Below are positions 22,713 through 33,194 of a stretch of 64,000 nucleotides of DNA, in pieces; position 1 is the first letter of the stretch; every line of letters begins with the position of its first letter. The notes below the pieces were generated by a model, which made no database searches, had not been told where the DNA came from, and was given only the letters and a program-made list of their open reading frames with translations. The stretch spans positions 2,232,001 to 2,296,000 of the forward strand of contig JAUTDP010000003.1 of the NCBI GenBank assembly GCA_033439795.1, in the 5' to 3' direction. The position numbers and the translations under genes are program-made. Source of the DNA: Sordaria brevicollis (Eukaryota; Ascomycota; Sordariomycetes; Sordariales; Sordariaceae).

Positions 22713-24287
22713 ATGCGTCTCACGGAGCCCACAAAAGCCCTGCAGATGGGCAACCTCAGCATCATGCATCTCATCGAGGTGTTGGAGCTAGACGCTGGTT
22801 CCGGGATACCACTAGAGCCCGTTGGCTCAGCATTCACCCCGCAAGGTTCAGAGCAAGGAGATGAGGCCTCTTTTGACGGTTCTCTAGACGACTCTTTGGA
22901 CGGGTCAGACTACGACGACCTATTTTCAGACGACGAGCAGGACTTGAGGGACTTGAGCGACACGGATCCGGAGGACGACGAGAGCGTGCCAGACGGCGTC
23001 CCACCAGAGGTGACCATCCCCCAGGCGCAGCTGGAGACCATTCTTGGCCAGATGGCCGTCATCGTACCGTGCAAAAACGAAGACACCACCATCATTGAGG
23101 GCGTTCTCTCGGGCATCCCCCGGGGGTGTCTGATCGTGCTGGTGTCCAACAGCGAGTCGCGGGCGTACAAAAAGGAGGTCATGATGCTGCGAAGGTTCTG
23201 CCGCCAAGCCAGGCCTGCCCTGGCGATCCACCAGGGCGATGCCGCGGCAGCAGCGGCCTTCAACATGTATGGCCTGGACGACCTGGTCACGCACGTTGGC
23301 GGGACCCCCAAGCGGATCCGCAACGGAAAGGGGGAGGGCATGATGCTTGGCATTGCTCTGGTTGCTGCTCTGTGCCCTCAGCGCCGCTATGTCGCCTTTG
23401 TCGACGCCGACATCATGGTGCCCGGAGCCGTCAACGAGTACTGCCGGGCCTTTGCCGCCGGTTTTGCTCTCAACCCGAACCCGGGCACCGAGACCATGGT
23501 GCGCCTCCGGTGGGCGTCCAAGCCCAAGGTCAGGAACGGCGAGATCGACTACACTTGCGAGGGGAGGAGCTCGCAGGTGGTCAACCGCTGGCTCAATAGG
23601 CTGTTGACTGCCATGGCTGACGCCGACCCGACCGGAAAGCTGGCCGCCGCCCGCGACAGCGAGATCATTGTCACGGGCAACGCCGGCGAGCACGCCATGA
23701 CGATGGACCTTGCTCTGAACTTGAGGCTCGCCAACGGCTACGCCATCGAGCCATTCCATTTTGTGGAGCTGCTCGACCAATTAGGGCACCACAATCAAAA
23801 CCCTCATGCCGACGGACTCGGCTATAACACGGGCCGGGTTCCAAACTTGCAGCCCGTCACCATCATGCAGATTCGGACCAGGAACCCGCACTTCCACAGA
23901 GTAACGGACGATTCACATGTCCGGTCCATGTGGGCCAGCGGGTTAGGGTCCATTTACCACCATCTGCCCGCTCCCCTAAGCACGCCAGCACCACCTCCTC
24001 CTTTCTCCTCCAAGAGCTTTGCTCGCGGCGAGAAGCTTCGTGGAGATATTCTGGATTACTTGGCCGACAACAACGACGAGAACGAGGACGCCAAAGGGGA
24101 GTTGGTTCATGAGCCACCAAAACCGCGGATTTACCCGCCAGTTAGCAACTTGGATCTCGACAGGTTTAGAGAGAGGGTGAGGAGCGAGCACAAGACACTT
24201 ATCTGTCTCAATCTTCAACATTTCAAGCTCCCGAGGCCAAACACGATCACGCCCCCGTATCAGTACGGAGTCACGCCACCACTGTGA
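22713..24287 (+). CDS. Mannosyl-3-phosphoglycerate synthase (GT55)
   Basis: An intronless gene of 524 aa. The family transfers mannose from GDP-mannose to 3-phosphoglycerate, the first step of mannosylglycerate synthesis, a compatible solute made in the cytosol. Motifs in order: the N-terminal LSIMHLIEVLELDAG strand typical of MPGS, AVIVPCKNED (nucleotide-binding start of a GT-A fold), VLVSNSESR, RIRNGKGEGMMLG, the metal-binding FVDADIMVPG (DAD at 231-233), RLRWASKPKV, and the GNAGEHAM segment with His at 327. Unlike prokaryotic enzymes it has an Asp/Ser-rich acidic insertion (about residues 50-100) between the VLELD strand and the catalytic domain, plus a Pro-rich segment near 415-430. No phosphatase gene for the second step lies in the window. 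Confidence 0.93.
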   Translation: MRLTEPTKALQMGNLSIMHLIEVLELDAGSGIPLEPVGSAFTPQGSEQGDEASFDGSLDDSLDGSDYDDLFSDDEQDLRDLSDTDPEDDESVPDGVPPEVTIPQAQLETILGQMAVIVPCKNEDTTIIEGVLSGIPRGCLIVLVSNSESRAYKKEVMMLRRFCRQARPALAIHQGDAAAAAAFNMYGLDDLVTHVGGTPKRIRNGKGEGMMLGIALVAALCPQRRYVAFVDADIMVPGAVNEYCRAFAAGFALNPNPGTETMVRLRWASKPKVRNGEIDYTCEGRSSQVVNRWLNRLLTAMADADPTGKLAAARDSEIIVTGNAGEHAMTMDLALNLRLANGYAIEPFHFVELLDQLGHHNQNPHADGLGYNTGRVPNLQPVTIMQIRTRNPHFHRVTDDSHVRSMWASGLGSIYHHLPAPLSTPAPPPPFSSKSFARGEKLRGDILDYLADNNDENEDAKGELVHEPPKPRIYPPVSNLDLDRFRERVRSEHKTLICLNLQHFKLPRPNTITPPYQYGVTPPL

Positions 24288-25754
24288 TTCGGTTCTCTCT
24301 CTCACTTTCCGCTTCTACGTCATGTCTTTTTACTGCCCGGTTTTCTCTCTCTCTCACCAAAAGTCCTTTTCTTTCTCAATCGTCTTGTTTGCCGCAAAAG
24401 AAAAAGGATACCCCTGGGATTAGAAAGGTTTTATTTTCTCGGATCTGTTTTCTGTTTGTTCTTGTCCTGTTTTCTATCAAAAGTACCATCACCATCATCA
24501 CCATCTAAAACCTAAAAATTAAACGCGACAACAACACGCTCTCACGCTCACGCTACAACGCAAATCATGCTACGCAGCAAACACAAAAAGAGGAGGAACG
24601 CGCAATGCGAACATTACACACACTACTACATGGGACAAATGAACCAGCAATGAATGAATGTCCAAAAACGGCTTTTGAGAAAAGAAAGAAGGATGAGCTT
24701 CTTTTGATTTCCTTTCATCCTACCTATCTACCTACGTACTCTTGTTTTCCATCTCTTCCCTGTCTCTCTATCTCACACATCTCTGTCTCTTTTTCCATCA
24801 TCATCAACATTGTATAGTATAGCAGCAACAGAAACCTTTTTAGTGGTAATCTAATTCCTAACAAACTTGGATATAACAACTGTTCGAAACTTGCATACAT
24901 TGACATGAACTGACCTCCGCCGCATTGCTTCGCTAGGTAAGGTAGAGAAACCGCAAGCGCACGATGGCTCAAAGCTCCAAAAACACCCAACAACCGGCAT
25001 CACCAAGATCAGCCAGGAATCACATGCATCTTCAACACCAGCACGAACATCAACACCAAGCCTATCCTCGTGATCACCGCAAATCTCGCTCTTCAACAGC
25101 TCGTCCAAGTCCAGCACGCATTTGACGTCAACACAAGACACGGATCTCACAAACTAACCCCTATCAAGAAAGACATACGCGTCTCGTACACTAAACCCCA
25201 TCAAACAACCTAAACCAACCCCAGTCCCCTACATACCACGGCACAAGCGACGGCAATCACCGTTTGCCGAAAGTCGATAGCCATACCATCTCCGAAACAT
25301 CTTCTCGCCAAACAGATGGACCATGCTACAACCATGTCCATGCCATGGGCTACGGGCAGGGTACCTACTAAATGTCCCATCTCCACTGATGTCATACGAA
25401 AATCGGACACTTTCGATGTTCCAGACATGGTAAAAAAACGTTCCATACAAGGTCAAGGGGCGAGATGGAACATGGCCAAAGCCGGACAGACAAGACAAGG
25501 CAAGGTAAGGTAAGGGAGTGACCAAGTACTGTACAGTAAGGATGGACACATAACAGGCCACATGGTACAGTAGTGTAAAGCGAGAGCCGACTTCAACAAG
25601 GGACGGAAACAAGAGGTACCAGGGCCTAACAGAGACAAGGAAGATATGTACCTACCTACAAGGGCCGGCCGAACCAGGGCCCAGCTCATCAAGACCCTGG
25701 TACAGCCAGGGAGCCTCAACAAGCGAGTTCCGCTTCGAACCTAGAAAAACGTTT

Positions 25755-25776
25755 GAGAAATGTTCGAACATTTCTC
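25755..25776. repeat. Perfect 22-bp palindrome
   Basis: GAGAAATGTTC followed by its exact reverse complement GAACATTTCTC, with no loop. Outside it CGTTT and AAACG can extend the pairing after a 4-nt GAAC bulge. Confidence 0.95.
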
Positions 25777-25783
25777 GAACAAA

Positions 25784-26034
25784 CGAAACGAGAACTTACC
25801 CACCTATAATTGCTTCGGTTGTCCGGCTGGCTGGCCAAGGTCCCCTGTTTGTTTGTTTTGTCAATTTCCGTTTTCGGCGGGCATGTGGTTGTGGGAAAGT
25901 GGAGAATGGTACTCGGGGAATGGCTCGAGACGAGGACATGGAAGGAAGACATGGGACAACGAAACGAGACATAACATGGGGCAAGATGCAACGAAAAACC
26001 GACGAAACGAGAAGGTTCAAAAGCCGAAACGAGA
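25784..26034 (+). repeat. Four dispersed CGAAACGAGA motifs
   Basis: Identical 10-mers at 25784-25793, 25960-25969, 26003-26012 and 26025-26034. The first begins 7 bp after the palindrome ends. Related CGAAAG/CGAAAA variants lie between and after them. Confidence 0.85.
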
Positions 26035-27256
26035 TGTGGGTATGGGAAACGAAAGAACCAAAAATGCGGTGTTCCAGAAGCTCGTGGACATGGCGTTTCT
26101 TCAAGCGATGGGTAAGAGAGATCAAACTGTCTCGCTTTGTAACGAAAGCGAACTGTTTATCTGATGCATATGTCTCGGGTTCAGCGTTCGAGAAGCTGTG
26201 GAAGCGTAAAAACAAGTATCAGACGGACAGACATGGCCCTTACTTTAGAATTGGACACCGGTGTCTGAACAATACGGAAAAAGGTAGAGCCACTCATGAA
26301 GATGCCAGTCACAACGGACGATACCTAGATGCCCATGCCTTTCATGTTGACAACACCCCCCATGTACTCGCATGGCGGAATTGCCGAGCCGAAGCGAGCG
26401 AACGGGTATCGAGTGAATGAACCGAAGGAAACGTACGAAGAAAAGGAATGATGCGAGACATCTGACGACATGTCAAGTTGTTGTCAGTTTGTTCAACTCG
26501 CCAACTTTCTCGATGCAGGTACCAGCAGAACAACGAGTAGCTGGCCCATGTTGTTTGCTTCGGGACAATGAACACCGAAAGAAACCTCATAGACTCTTTC
26601 AGCGAGGTATCATCTAGTACTTCGAACCTCATGTCAATAGGAGGTATGTAATCTTGACAAACACCTTCAACGGGTGGACAGCTCGTTTCCGTGAAGCGGA
26701 CCGCAGACGGCTCGTTGGCAGACGAAGTCACGAAAGAAAGAAAACAACGAACGACATGACATGATATTCTGCACGTCAACAAACGGGCAACAGACGGGAG
26801 ACTCCGGTGGAGGATGGACAATCAGGAAAAGCCAAGCACAACAAAGCAAACTGCAGAAGGTTAGAACGGTTCGCTGCAAGGGACCGGATCTGAAAAGCGG
26901 GATGCCGTGCTAGACAACACCTGCCAAAAGAGCCTCCCTCCCGTCCACGGACTGAGGCTCCGGTTTACCTGTGGGCTTGGTGGACTGCCTACAAGAAATA
27001 CAAATGTCAGGAGAGGCCAAACAGTGTTGGTCTTGGCGTGGATAGTCCCGCTTCGGAGGGTACGCAAACTTTGAGAATCCCATGGTGGTGAAGAGACGGG
27101 AATCGAAGACGCTGGACATGAAAAGAAGGGTTGACAAAACAAACGAGATAGATAAAGACAATAGAAAGAGAATTCTTCTGGAGCTAACGAGAAGTACAAA
27201 GACCGGCTGACTGTGTAAACTTCGTAAGCATATTGCGCCTGGTCGTCAAGGTAACT

Positions 27257-27670
27257 CTATGGAGAGTCAACCGTCAGCATCAACTCGAATTGGGATTTAC
27301 CCACGACCTTAATATCCGGAGATAAGCTCACATCCAGGTACCACCAGTTCCAAAATCGTTCAAGTGACTCACCTGACGTTCTAGAAGCATTCCTTTCTCG
27401 GTACCAAACGAAGTTGTTGATGACTTCTTGGCGGCGGGCTATCCATCCCACCACAGCTGTGAACAAATGAGAAAAGTTCATGATCCGGCCCCTTGACTGG
27501 ATGAAAGAACTGAAGGCTTTGCTCTTGTAGATAGCTTCATAGGTTCTCAGCTCATGATCTCCAACTGTTCCAACCGCATTCGCGATCAGAAGCAACATGA
27601 TAACCCACCCCAACATCCAGGCACCGTCAAAGTAACAAAATGACAAAGTGATTCGCCAAGACGAAGCCAT
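27257..27670 (-). CDS. Weak candidate gene, possible membrane protein
   Basis: A 137-codon frame whose product has a hydrophobic segment near residues 15-35 (MLGWVIMLLLIANAVGTVG) followed by a charged, possibly helical stretch. The ATG context (TCGCGATGGC) is acceptable. A good donor (CAGGTGAGT, near 27377) lies inside the frame and a CTGAC...CATAG acceptor lies at its end, so the true model may splice into about 27250-26900. I could not find a continuation in a matching phase. No family is recognised. Confidence 0.25.
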   Translation of the reverse strand: MASSWRITLSFCYFDGAWMLGWVIMLLLIANAVGTVGDHELRTYEAIYKSKAFSSFIQSRGRIMNFSHLFTAVVGWIARRQEVINNFVWYRERNASRTSGESLERFWNWWYLDVSLSPDIKVVGKSQFELMLTVDSP

Positions 27671-28676
27671 CGCGACCAGCCACTGCAGGGCGCAGGCAGC
27701 GAACAGCTTCGTTGTTTCTTATCACTTACACGAAGAAGCTGATAAGAAACTAAACCATCCGAAGCCATCAATCACACTTGCCCCACCATCCCCTTCAACC
27801 CGCCTCGTGCCTACCTTTAACCTCCTCGTCGCTCCTACCCTCCATCCCACCAGCTGAACCTCAGTCGGAGCAGTCACAAAGCAGCGCCCGGTACTTTCAA
27901 AAACGCCCAACCGTTGCCCAGCCCGTTAAGCCACCTCCCCTTCAATGCTGCAACTCAACCGCCATTGACCTGAAAAACACTAACAAGCCGCCCTTGGCAC
28001 CCAAGTACTCGGCCTTTTCTTTCCTCCGTCCTCGCCGAGTTGAACCACTCACAGGTCGAGAAAAACGCCACCAGTCAACCTCATAGGACGCCACCAAAAG
28101 CCAAAAAAGCCAAAAGAGCAGCAAGGTTCTTATTTACAGTACTTTGCAGAAAAAGAACGGGTTGTTGGATGCGAATAGTACAGATTTTGTGTGACGGGTC
28201 GGGGGAATTCGAGACCCTTTATCTACTCTTTTTTTGTTATCGGGTGGATAGTTGGGCTTGGAGAATTGGAGAATTGGGAGGGAATAGCTTTGTTCGTGGC
28301 GTATAGAAAGGGATTAGACTGGTCGGAGGGATGGAGGAAATGTTGAAGGGTTTTGGTGGTGGCTTGGTGGCTTGGGGGAGGATGGGTGGTGGTGATGGTT
28401 ACTCGGATGGCGTAGGTAGTGGTTGAATGTCGTGGACGTGAGCTGCCTTGACGAGGAGGGGAGGGGATGGTTTGGGATATAAACCCACGATGACCTCGAA
28501 GTTGGACGTGGTTTTCTTTGTTCTCCATTAGACTATACCTCAATCTCCCACCCACCCTTGAGTGCTTCTTGGGATATTTGGACACAGAAACCTACCTCAG
28601 CTCAACTCAAACTCCAATCTTTAAAGTCTTCAACCTTTGCTCACACTCGAGCTTCTCCCACTCACCACCAACCAAG

Positions 28677-29504
28677 ATGTCCACCCAAACCCCCAAATCA
28701 ATCCTCTTCATCTCCGCCACCGGCGGCATCGCCCTCGCAACCCTCAAACGCTGCCTCGCCGCTCCCCCGGGCTCCCTAAGCATCACCGTCCTCGCCCGCT
28801 CCCCCACCCGCCTCCAATCCCTCCTCTCCCCAACCGAACTCGCCTCCCCTTCCCTCCGCATCATCCAAGGAAACGCCCACTCAGTTTCCGACCTCGTTCC
28901 CGTCCTCACTCCCAACCCTTCCGCTCCCACCAATAATCCCTCTTCCGACTCATCATCACTCCCGTCTCCAACAAAAAAACTAGTCGACATAATCCTAACC
29001 AGCATCGGCGGCAAACCCGACCTGAAAAAACTCTCCGTCGACGACCCGCACGTTTGCGAAAAGGGAATGTCCGCCCTACTTGAAGCTTTATCCTCCGTTT
29101 CCACATCTGTCTCAAAAAGGCCCTACATAATCGCCATCTCCGCCGCCGGCGCCTCCACCATCGCCCGAGAATACCCGCTCGCTTTGTACCCCGTCCACGC
29201 GCTGTTGCTAAAGGGGGCGATCAAGGATAAGCGGGCCATGGAGAGGACATTGGCTGAGTCCGAGGGAGGAAGTAAGTGGACGGTGGTGAGGCCGAGTATG
29301 CTGACTGATAAACCGGGGGTGGGGGTGGGGAAGGTGAGGGTTAGTTTGGAGGATTTGAGGGGGAAAAGGTTGGAGGGGGAGGTGGTGGTGGGGTATACGG
29401 TTTCGAGGTTGGATGTGGGGGATTGGATTTTTGAGAGGTTGGTTATTGCGGAGGAGTCTGGGAAGGGGAGATATGAGGGGAGGGCGGTGGTGTTGAGTTA
29501 CTAG
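28677..29504 (+). CDS. NAD(P)-binding Rossmann protein, NmrA/SDR-like
   Basis: An intronless gene of 275 aa. I start at 28677 (ACCAAGATGTCC, good context) because upstream in-frame sequence is leader-like. The N-terminus SILFISATGGIALATLKRCL is a modified Rossmann dinucleotide loop in which the usual GATGxxG reads SATGGIA. It is followed by an acidic/Arg strand end (ITVLARSPTRL). ILTSIGGKPDL and YIIAISAAGAS occupy the positions of later core strands, and KRAMERTLAESEGGSKWTVVRPSMLTD fits the atypical-SDR substrate region. Similar fungal proteins are annotated as NAD(P)-binding or averufin oxidase A-like. It is predicted cytosolic. Codon use changes mid-gene from C-ending to G-rich codons. The exact reaction is unknown. 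Confidence 0.8.
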   Translation: MSTQTPKSILFISATGGIALATLKRCLAAPPGSLSITVLARSPTRLQSLLSPTELASPSLRIIQGNAHSVSDLVPVLTPNPSAPTNNPSSDSSSLPSPTKKLVDIILTSIGGKPDLKKLSVDDPHVCEKGMSALLEALSSVSTSVSKRPYIIAISAAGASTIAREYPLALYPVHALLLKGAIKDKRAMERTLAESEGGSKWTVVRPSMLTDKPGVGVGKVRVSLEDLRGKRLEGEVVVGYTVSRLDVGDWIFERLVIAEESGKGRYEGRAVVLSY

Positions 29505-30412
29505 AGAGGATGGGAGTGGGATGTGAACTTTGGACGAGGATGGGAGAGGTGGGTGGAAGTGGTGATGGATGGTAATGGATGTTGGGTATGGGTCGGGCAG
29601 GTCGAGTGTTTGGATTGCTCTGGATAGGGTAGGGTAGGGTTGAACGAAACGGACGTAATATCTGCCTTTGGGGTTACTAGAATTTCCTTACGTACATGAT
29701 AATACCAATTTGATATTTGATGTTCACATATCCATTTGGCGGTCGCGCTAGGACTTGTATGTTGTCGGCCTCGGGATGAGAAGAGACAACTCACCGGCAA
29801 CTGACCCGAGGCGGACTTTGCGACTATGACCACGGGTTCACGACCCGGAGATTGGCGGGTGACCGAACTTTCGCGCAATGTTTCAAGATCTCTGGAAAGA
29901 GAGCTCCAATGAAGGAATTGGATATGGGCACGGCAGTGCTATCCATCCTATTGTTAATGTTCGTACGTGGTGCTGTGTAATACGGCCAGCACGAATGCCA
30001 TCGTGAGCTTAAAAAAGCATATGAGCATGAATCAAACAAGTCCGAAGTGGAAACAAAGTCCGATTACTGCTGGATGTTAGACGTTGGTAAAGGTGGCCGA
30101 CGAGGCCGCATGCTGCGCATCGCCCCGGGCCCATTACCAAGACCGGGACACCTTGTGACAAGGTGCATGCCAGAGCCACTGCTGGCCGCAACCCTTCAGC
30201 CAAAATGATATAAAAAGCAGTAGACATATTATATCTAATCAAAACGTGGGATGTTCGGGATTAACTGAGCGTCATACACCACCCGGGTTCAACTCCGGAT
30301 GAATGACCGGAATGGCCCCACACCTCCGGCACCAGCGCCCCACTTATCCCCGGTCCCTCTCCCGGTCTCCCGGCCCAGTTCCGAAACCGCTCCCCTACCA
30401 ATCCAGATTCCG
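29505..30412. other. Intergenic with dispersed repeat copy
   Basis: Convergent 3' flanks of the NAD(P)-binding protein (plus) and GST (minus) genes. It contains TAGGG-like repeats near 29625 and the inverted copy of the dispersed repeat at 30090-30193. No gene seen. Confidence 0.5.
30090..30193 (-). repeat. Dispersed repeat relic, copy A (inverted)
   Basis: The reverse complement carries GCGGCCAGCAGTGGCTCTGG, then GCATGCACCTTGTCA, GGGCCCGGGGCGATGCGCAG and CATGCGGCCT. This matches 7592-7713 with mostly transition differences and two gaps. Confidence 0.65.
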
Positions 30413-31331
30413 TTACACATCCTTCTCCCCCGCCTCCAACTCCTCAATCTTCTTCTCGGCCCTCTTGAACCCCTCGTGCCCCTTCAACATGTCCACATAC
30501 TCAAACACCTTTGGAAACTTTTCCTTCAGCTTCCCCTTTTCGCTCGCACCCCCCAGAGCTTCCACCCTTGGCAAGTTCAACAGCGGATAACTAATCAAGA
30601 TATCCGCCGCTGTAAGCGTATCACCACACAAATACTTTCCCCCATTAGGCGAAGTTTCCAACTGTTGCTGCAAAAAGGAGCAATGCTTCTCAATGTTGGG
30701 CACGACAAAGCTGTTGTGCACCCTGCCGGCGACGGTGGAGGTGATGGGGCGGATGAAGAAGGGGATTTTGGGACCGGAGATTACTTTTCTTCTTGTCAGT
30801 CCGTTTTCCTAAAAAAATGAGAAGGGGGAGGGAGGGAGTAAATACTAGAAAGAATCAGCGCCACAAGCAGAGGCGGCATCAAGCTTCCCTCGGAGTAATA
30901 CAGCAAGTGTTGGTATCGCATCCAACTCTCCGTTTCGCCGCCTAATTTACCCTCTTCTCCGTCCTTGTACTTTTTTGGTACCAGGTTTTTGGATTCACCA
31001 CCGAAATGGTCGCACAGGTATTGCGCGATGAAGGGTGACTCGGCTAGGACTATCTCTGGTTCCGAGGGTGAAGGCTGGATGGTGACGACGGGCGATTTCC
31101 CCAGGGGATGCACTTTGGTCAGTTCGGCCGGTGCCAGCATGTCTTTCGAGCGGTGGAAGATCTTGACGTCGTAGGGCACGCCGAGTTCTTCGAGGAGCCA
31201 GACCATGCGCTGGGCGCGGGAGTCGTTGAGCCTGTGGTGGTGGGATTGTTAGTGGGTTATCGCTAATAGGAGGGGATTGGGTGGGAGTACCAGTAGAGCG
31301 TTATCTTGGGGTGGGAGGTGGTGGTTGCCAT
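30413..31331 (-). CDS. Glutathione S-transferase, Gtt1-like
   Basis: Exons are 31331-31291, 31231-30846 and 30783-30413, with introns of 59 and 62 nt, giving 265 aa. The N-terminal thioredoxin-fold domain shows ITLYWLNDSRAQRMVWLLEELG, a Pro-containing loop (KVHPLGKSPVV) and the glutathione-binding LAESPFIAQYL. The C-terminal helical domain includes YSEGSLMPPLLVALIL, PNIEKHCSFLQQQL and CGDTLTAADILISYPL, the conserved GST folding motif. It conjugates glutathione to electrophiles and may have peroxidase activity, as for fungal Gtt1-type enzymes. The serine in LNDSRAQR is the likely thiol-activating residue. No targeting peptide is seen. The first splice (CTACTG/GTACTC) uses a less common donor, but phase and homology both require it. 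Confidence 0.88.
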
Positions 31332-33194
31332 TTTGCCGGTGTTGTCCATCAACAATTTTCACAAGATTGTCTGCTCAATTGAACTTGACGAAGTATAAGT
31401 ATCAACGTCGGAGACTTTTTTATTTTCAATCCCATCGCTATCAGCTGATGAATTTGCCCGAGCAGAAAGAAGTCTCGATGACGTTGTGGTGGAATGCCCC
31501 TGGGGTACACCATCGCACTCACTGCACCGCTAACATCCATCCACTAAAAGCGGAAGGCTGGGCGGGCGTTGTTACCGCATCCGTTCCAGCGCCTGGAGTT
31601 TCCCGATTCGATCGCCAGGAACCTCGGTGTCTGTCATCCCTGCCACCACACGACAACACCATGATTGACGAATTTGAGCATGTCGACTGTTTCTGAATGG
31701 TCGGATATTCCGTCTTACTCGCAGGTGAAGTTCAATTGATGGGTCACATTGGCTCGTGATGGACGCGTCCAGTGTTGAGGCTGAGATGCTGACAATGTTG
31801 CCGAACCGAGGAATCCGACGAGCTGCCCTTTGATGGCTTCATACTTCCGGGAGGCATCGGGACTTGTCGGTCGTCAAGAGACACTGCTCGATGTTTGACT
31901 CATCACATTCGATAGGCCCTTGTGGTCAGGGCCCCGAAGGACGCTGGCTTGCGAGAGGTAATGACAGATTGATGTATAAGCTGACAAGAATCAATCCAGG
32001 TACCAGAAAATCATCAAAACCTCATTGGGCGACTAACACTGCCCACGATGCCGACAGACCGGATCTTCAGGGTCCAGGGCGTCAAGCAAACTGCGGATGT
32101 CAACAAACTTCGGGAGTTGCCGCCTATTCAATATCCTATTCAGCGTTTCAAATTGCGGATAGAGCCCAGGTGCTAGTCATCGTTCATGTTCAACACCACG
32201 TTTCTCAGCCATGAGCCAGCTTCTCGGTGCTTATATCGAGGTATCGAGGCCTCTCCCTTCTCATCACCAAGAATATCGTCATTGGATTCGACGATAACCG
32301 ATTTCTTCGGATCTTCGGCCATCTTCCTTTTTCTCGGCGGCCAATCTCCGGGAGTAAAGGCGTATCCTCCCTCAATGGGGCCGAAGAGGTTGCAACAAGA
32401 CCCATGTAATGCCACCTCCATCCCACTCGGATATCTCAAGAGGCCTCAAATGCCGAACAACCGGTCTGCCATTCTCGCTTCCCTTCACCAAGTCCGCCTT
32501 CAATGCTTGATCGCTGATTACCTCAAGGGAAACATTTGTCACGGGTCTAAAGACTCAATTGTCCCAGGAGTTCCAAGAACGCAAGGAAATGATGTGGTCG
32601 CCGCGAAGGCAGAATCAATCCCATCACACCTTCGTCGAGAACAATACCCCTTAAAGAGCCTATTCAGCCCTATTCAGAGCCGTTGAGCCCCTGAGTTGCT
32701 TTGTTTATCTCACCACCGGCAACCACGCGATGCCTAGTTTCTTTGTCTTTGACTACGGTACTCATGAGGGATGAGAGGCTAAGATTGGTCAGGGGTATGG
32801 TAGACATTCCCTTGATGGAATATCTCTCGGCACTGATGGCCATATGTATGTAGTGTAAGTGAAGGTCCGCCTTAAAGAAGATGTCTTTCGGTATGATACT
32901 TGAAGTGATGGTGTGGGGGATGAACAATAGAAGGCGACATAATATAAAAGACTGCCTCTGTCTATAGCCCCCCTGCCTCGAGGGCTTCTGGTTTCGCTGC
33001 TGCTTCTTCTTCTTCTTCTCCTTTTCCTCTGCTCAACCAGTCAAGTCAACCAATTACATACATTCGTTTGTATCTCGCGCAACTGCTGTTCGACAGATAT
33101 TAACTACGATCCTTAGCAACCAAGCAAACTACTACCCAACCAACCAACTTTAGTCAAGCCGAATAAGAACGAGTTCAACAAGTCAAGACCAACG
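31332..33194. other. Intergenic, no gene supported
   Basis: This is the promoter side of both the GST (minus) and the secreted protein gene (plus). A short minus-strand frame at 32173-32439 (Lys/Asp-rich) has no supporting features. About 32950-33190 is CT/CAAC-rich, typical of a fungal 5' UTR. Confidence 0.45.

Larger units (their letters stand above)
24288..28676. other. Intergenic, with palindrome and repeated motif
   Basis: The first few hundred bases (CT-rich, then A-rich) look like the 3' UTR of the synthase gene. Around 25.2-25.7 kb the sequence is rich in GTACC/TACCTACC. A perfect 22-bp palindrome and four CGAAACGAGA copies lie at 25.75-26.03 kb. The only candidate gene is the weak frame at 27257-27670. 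About 28.45-28.68 kb is the leader of the NAD(P)-binding protein gene. Confidence 0.45.

Noticed and set aside
25755..25785. Heat-shock element
   Set aside because: The GAA...TTC...GAA units are not at constant two-base spacing, so the canonical nGAAnnTTCnnGAAn pattern is not met.
30270..30300. T-arm-like CCGGGTTCAACTCCGG
   Set aside because: Stem pairing fails at two of five positions, and no A box or acceptor stem lies upstream.
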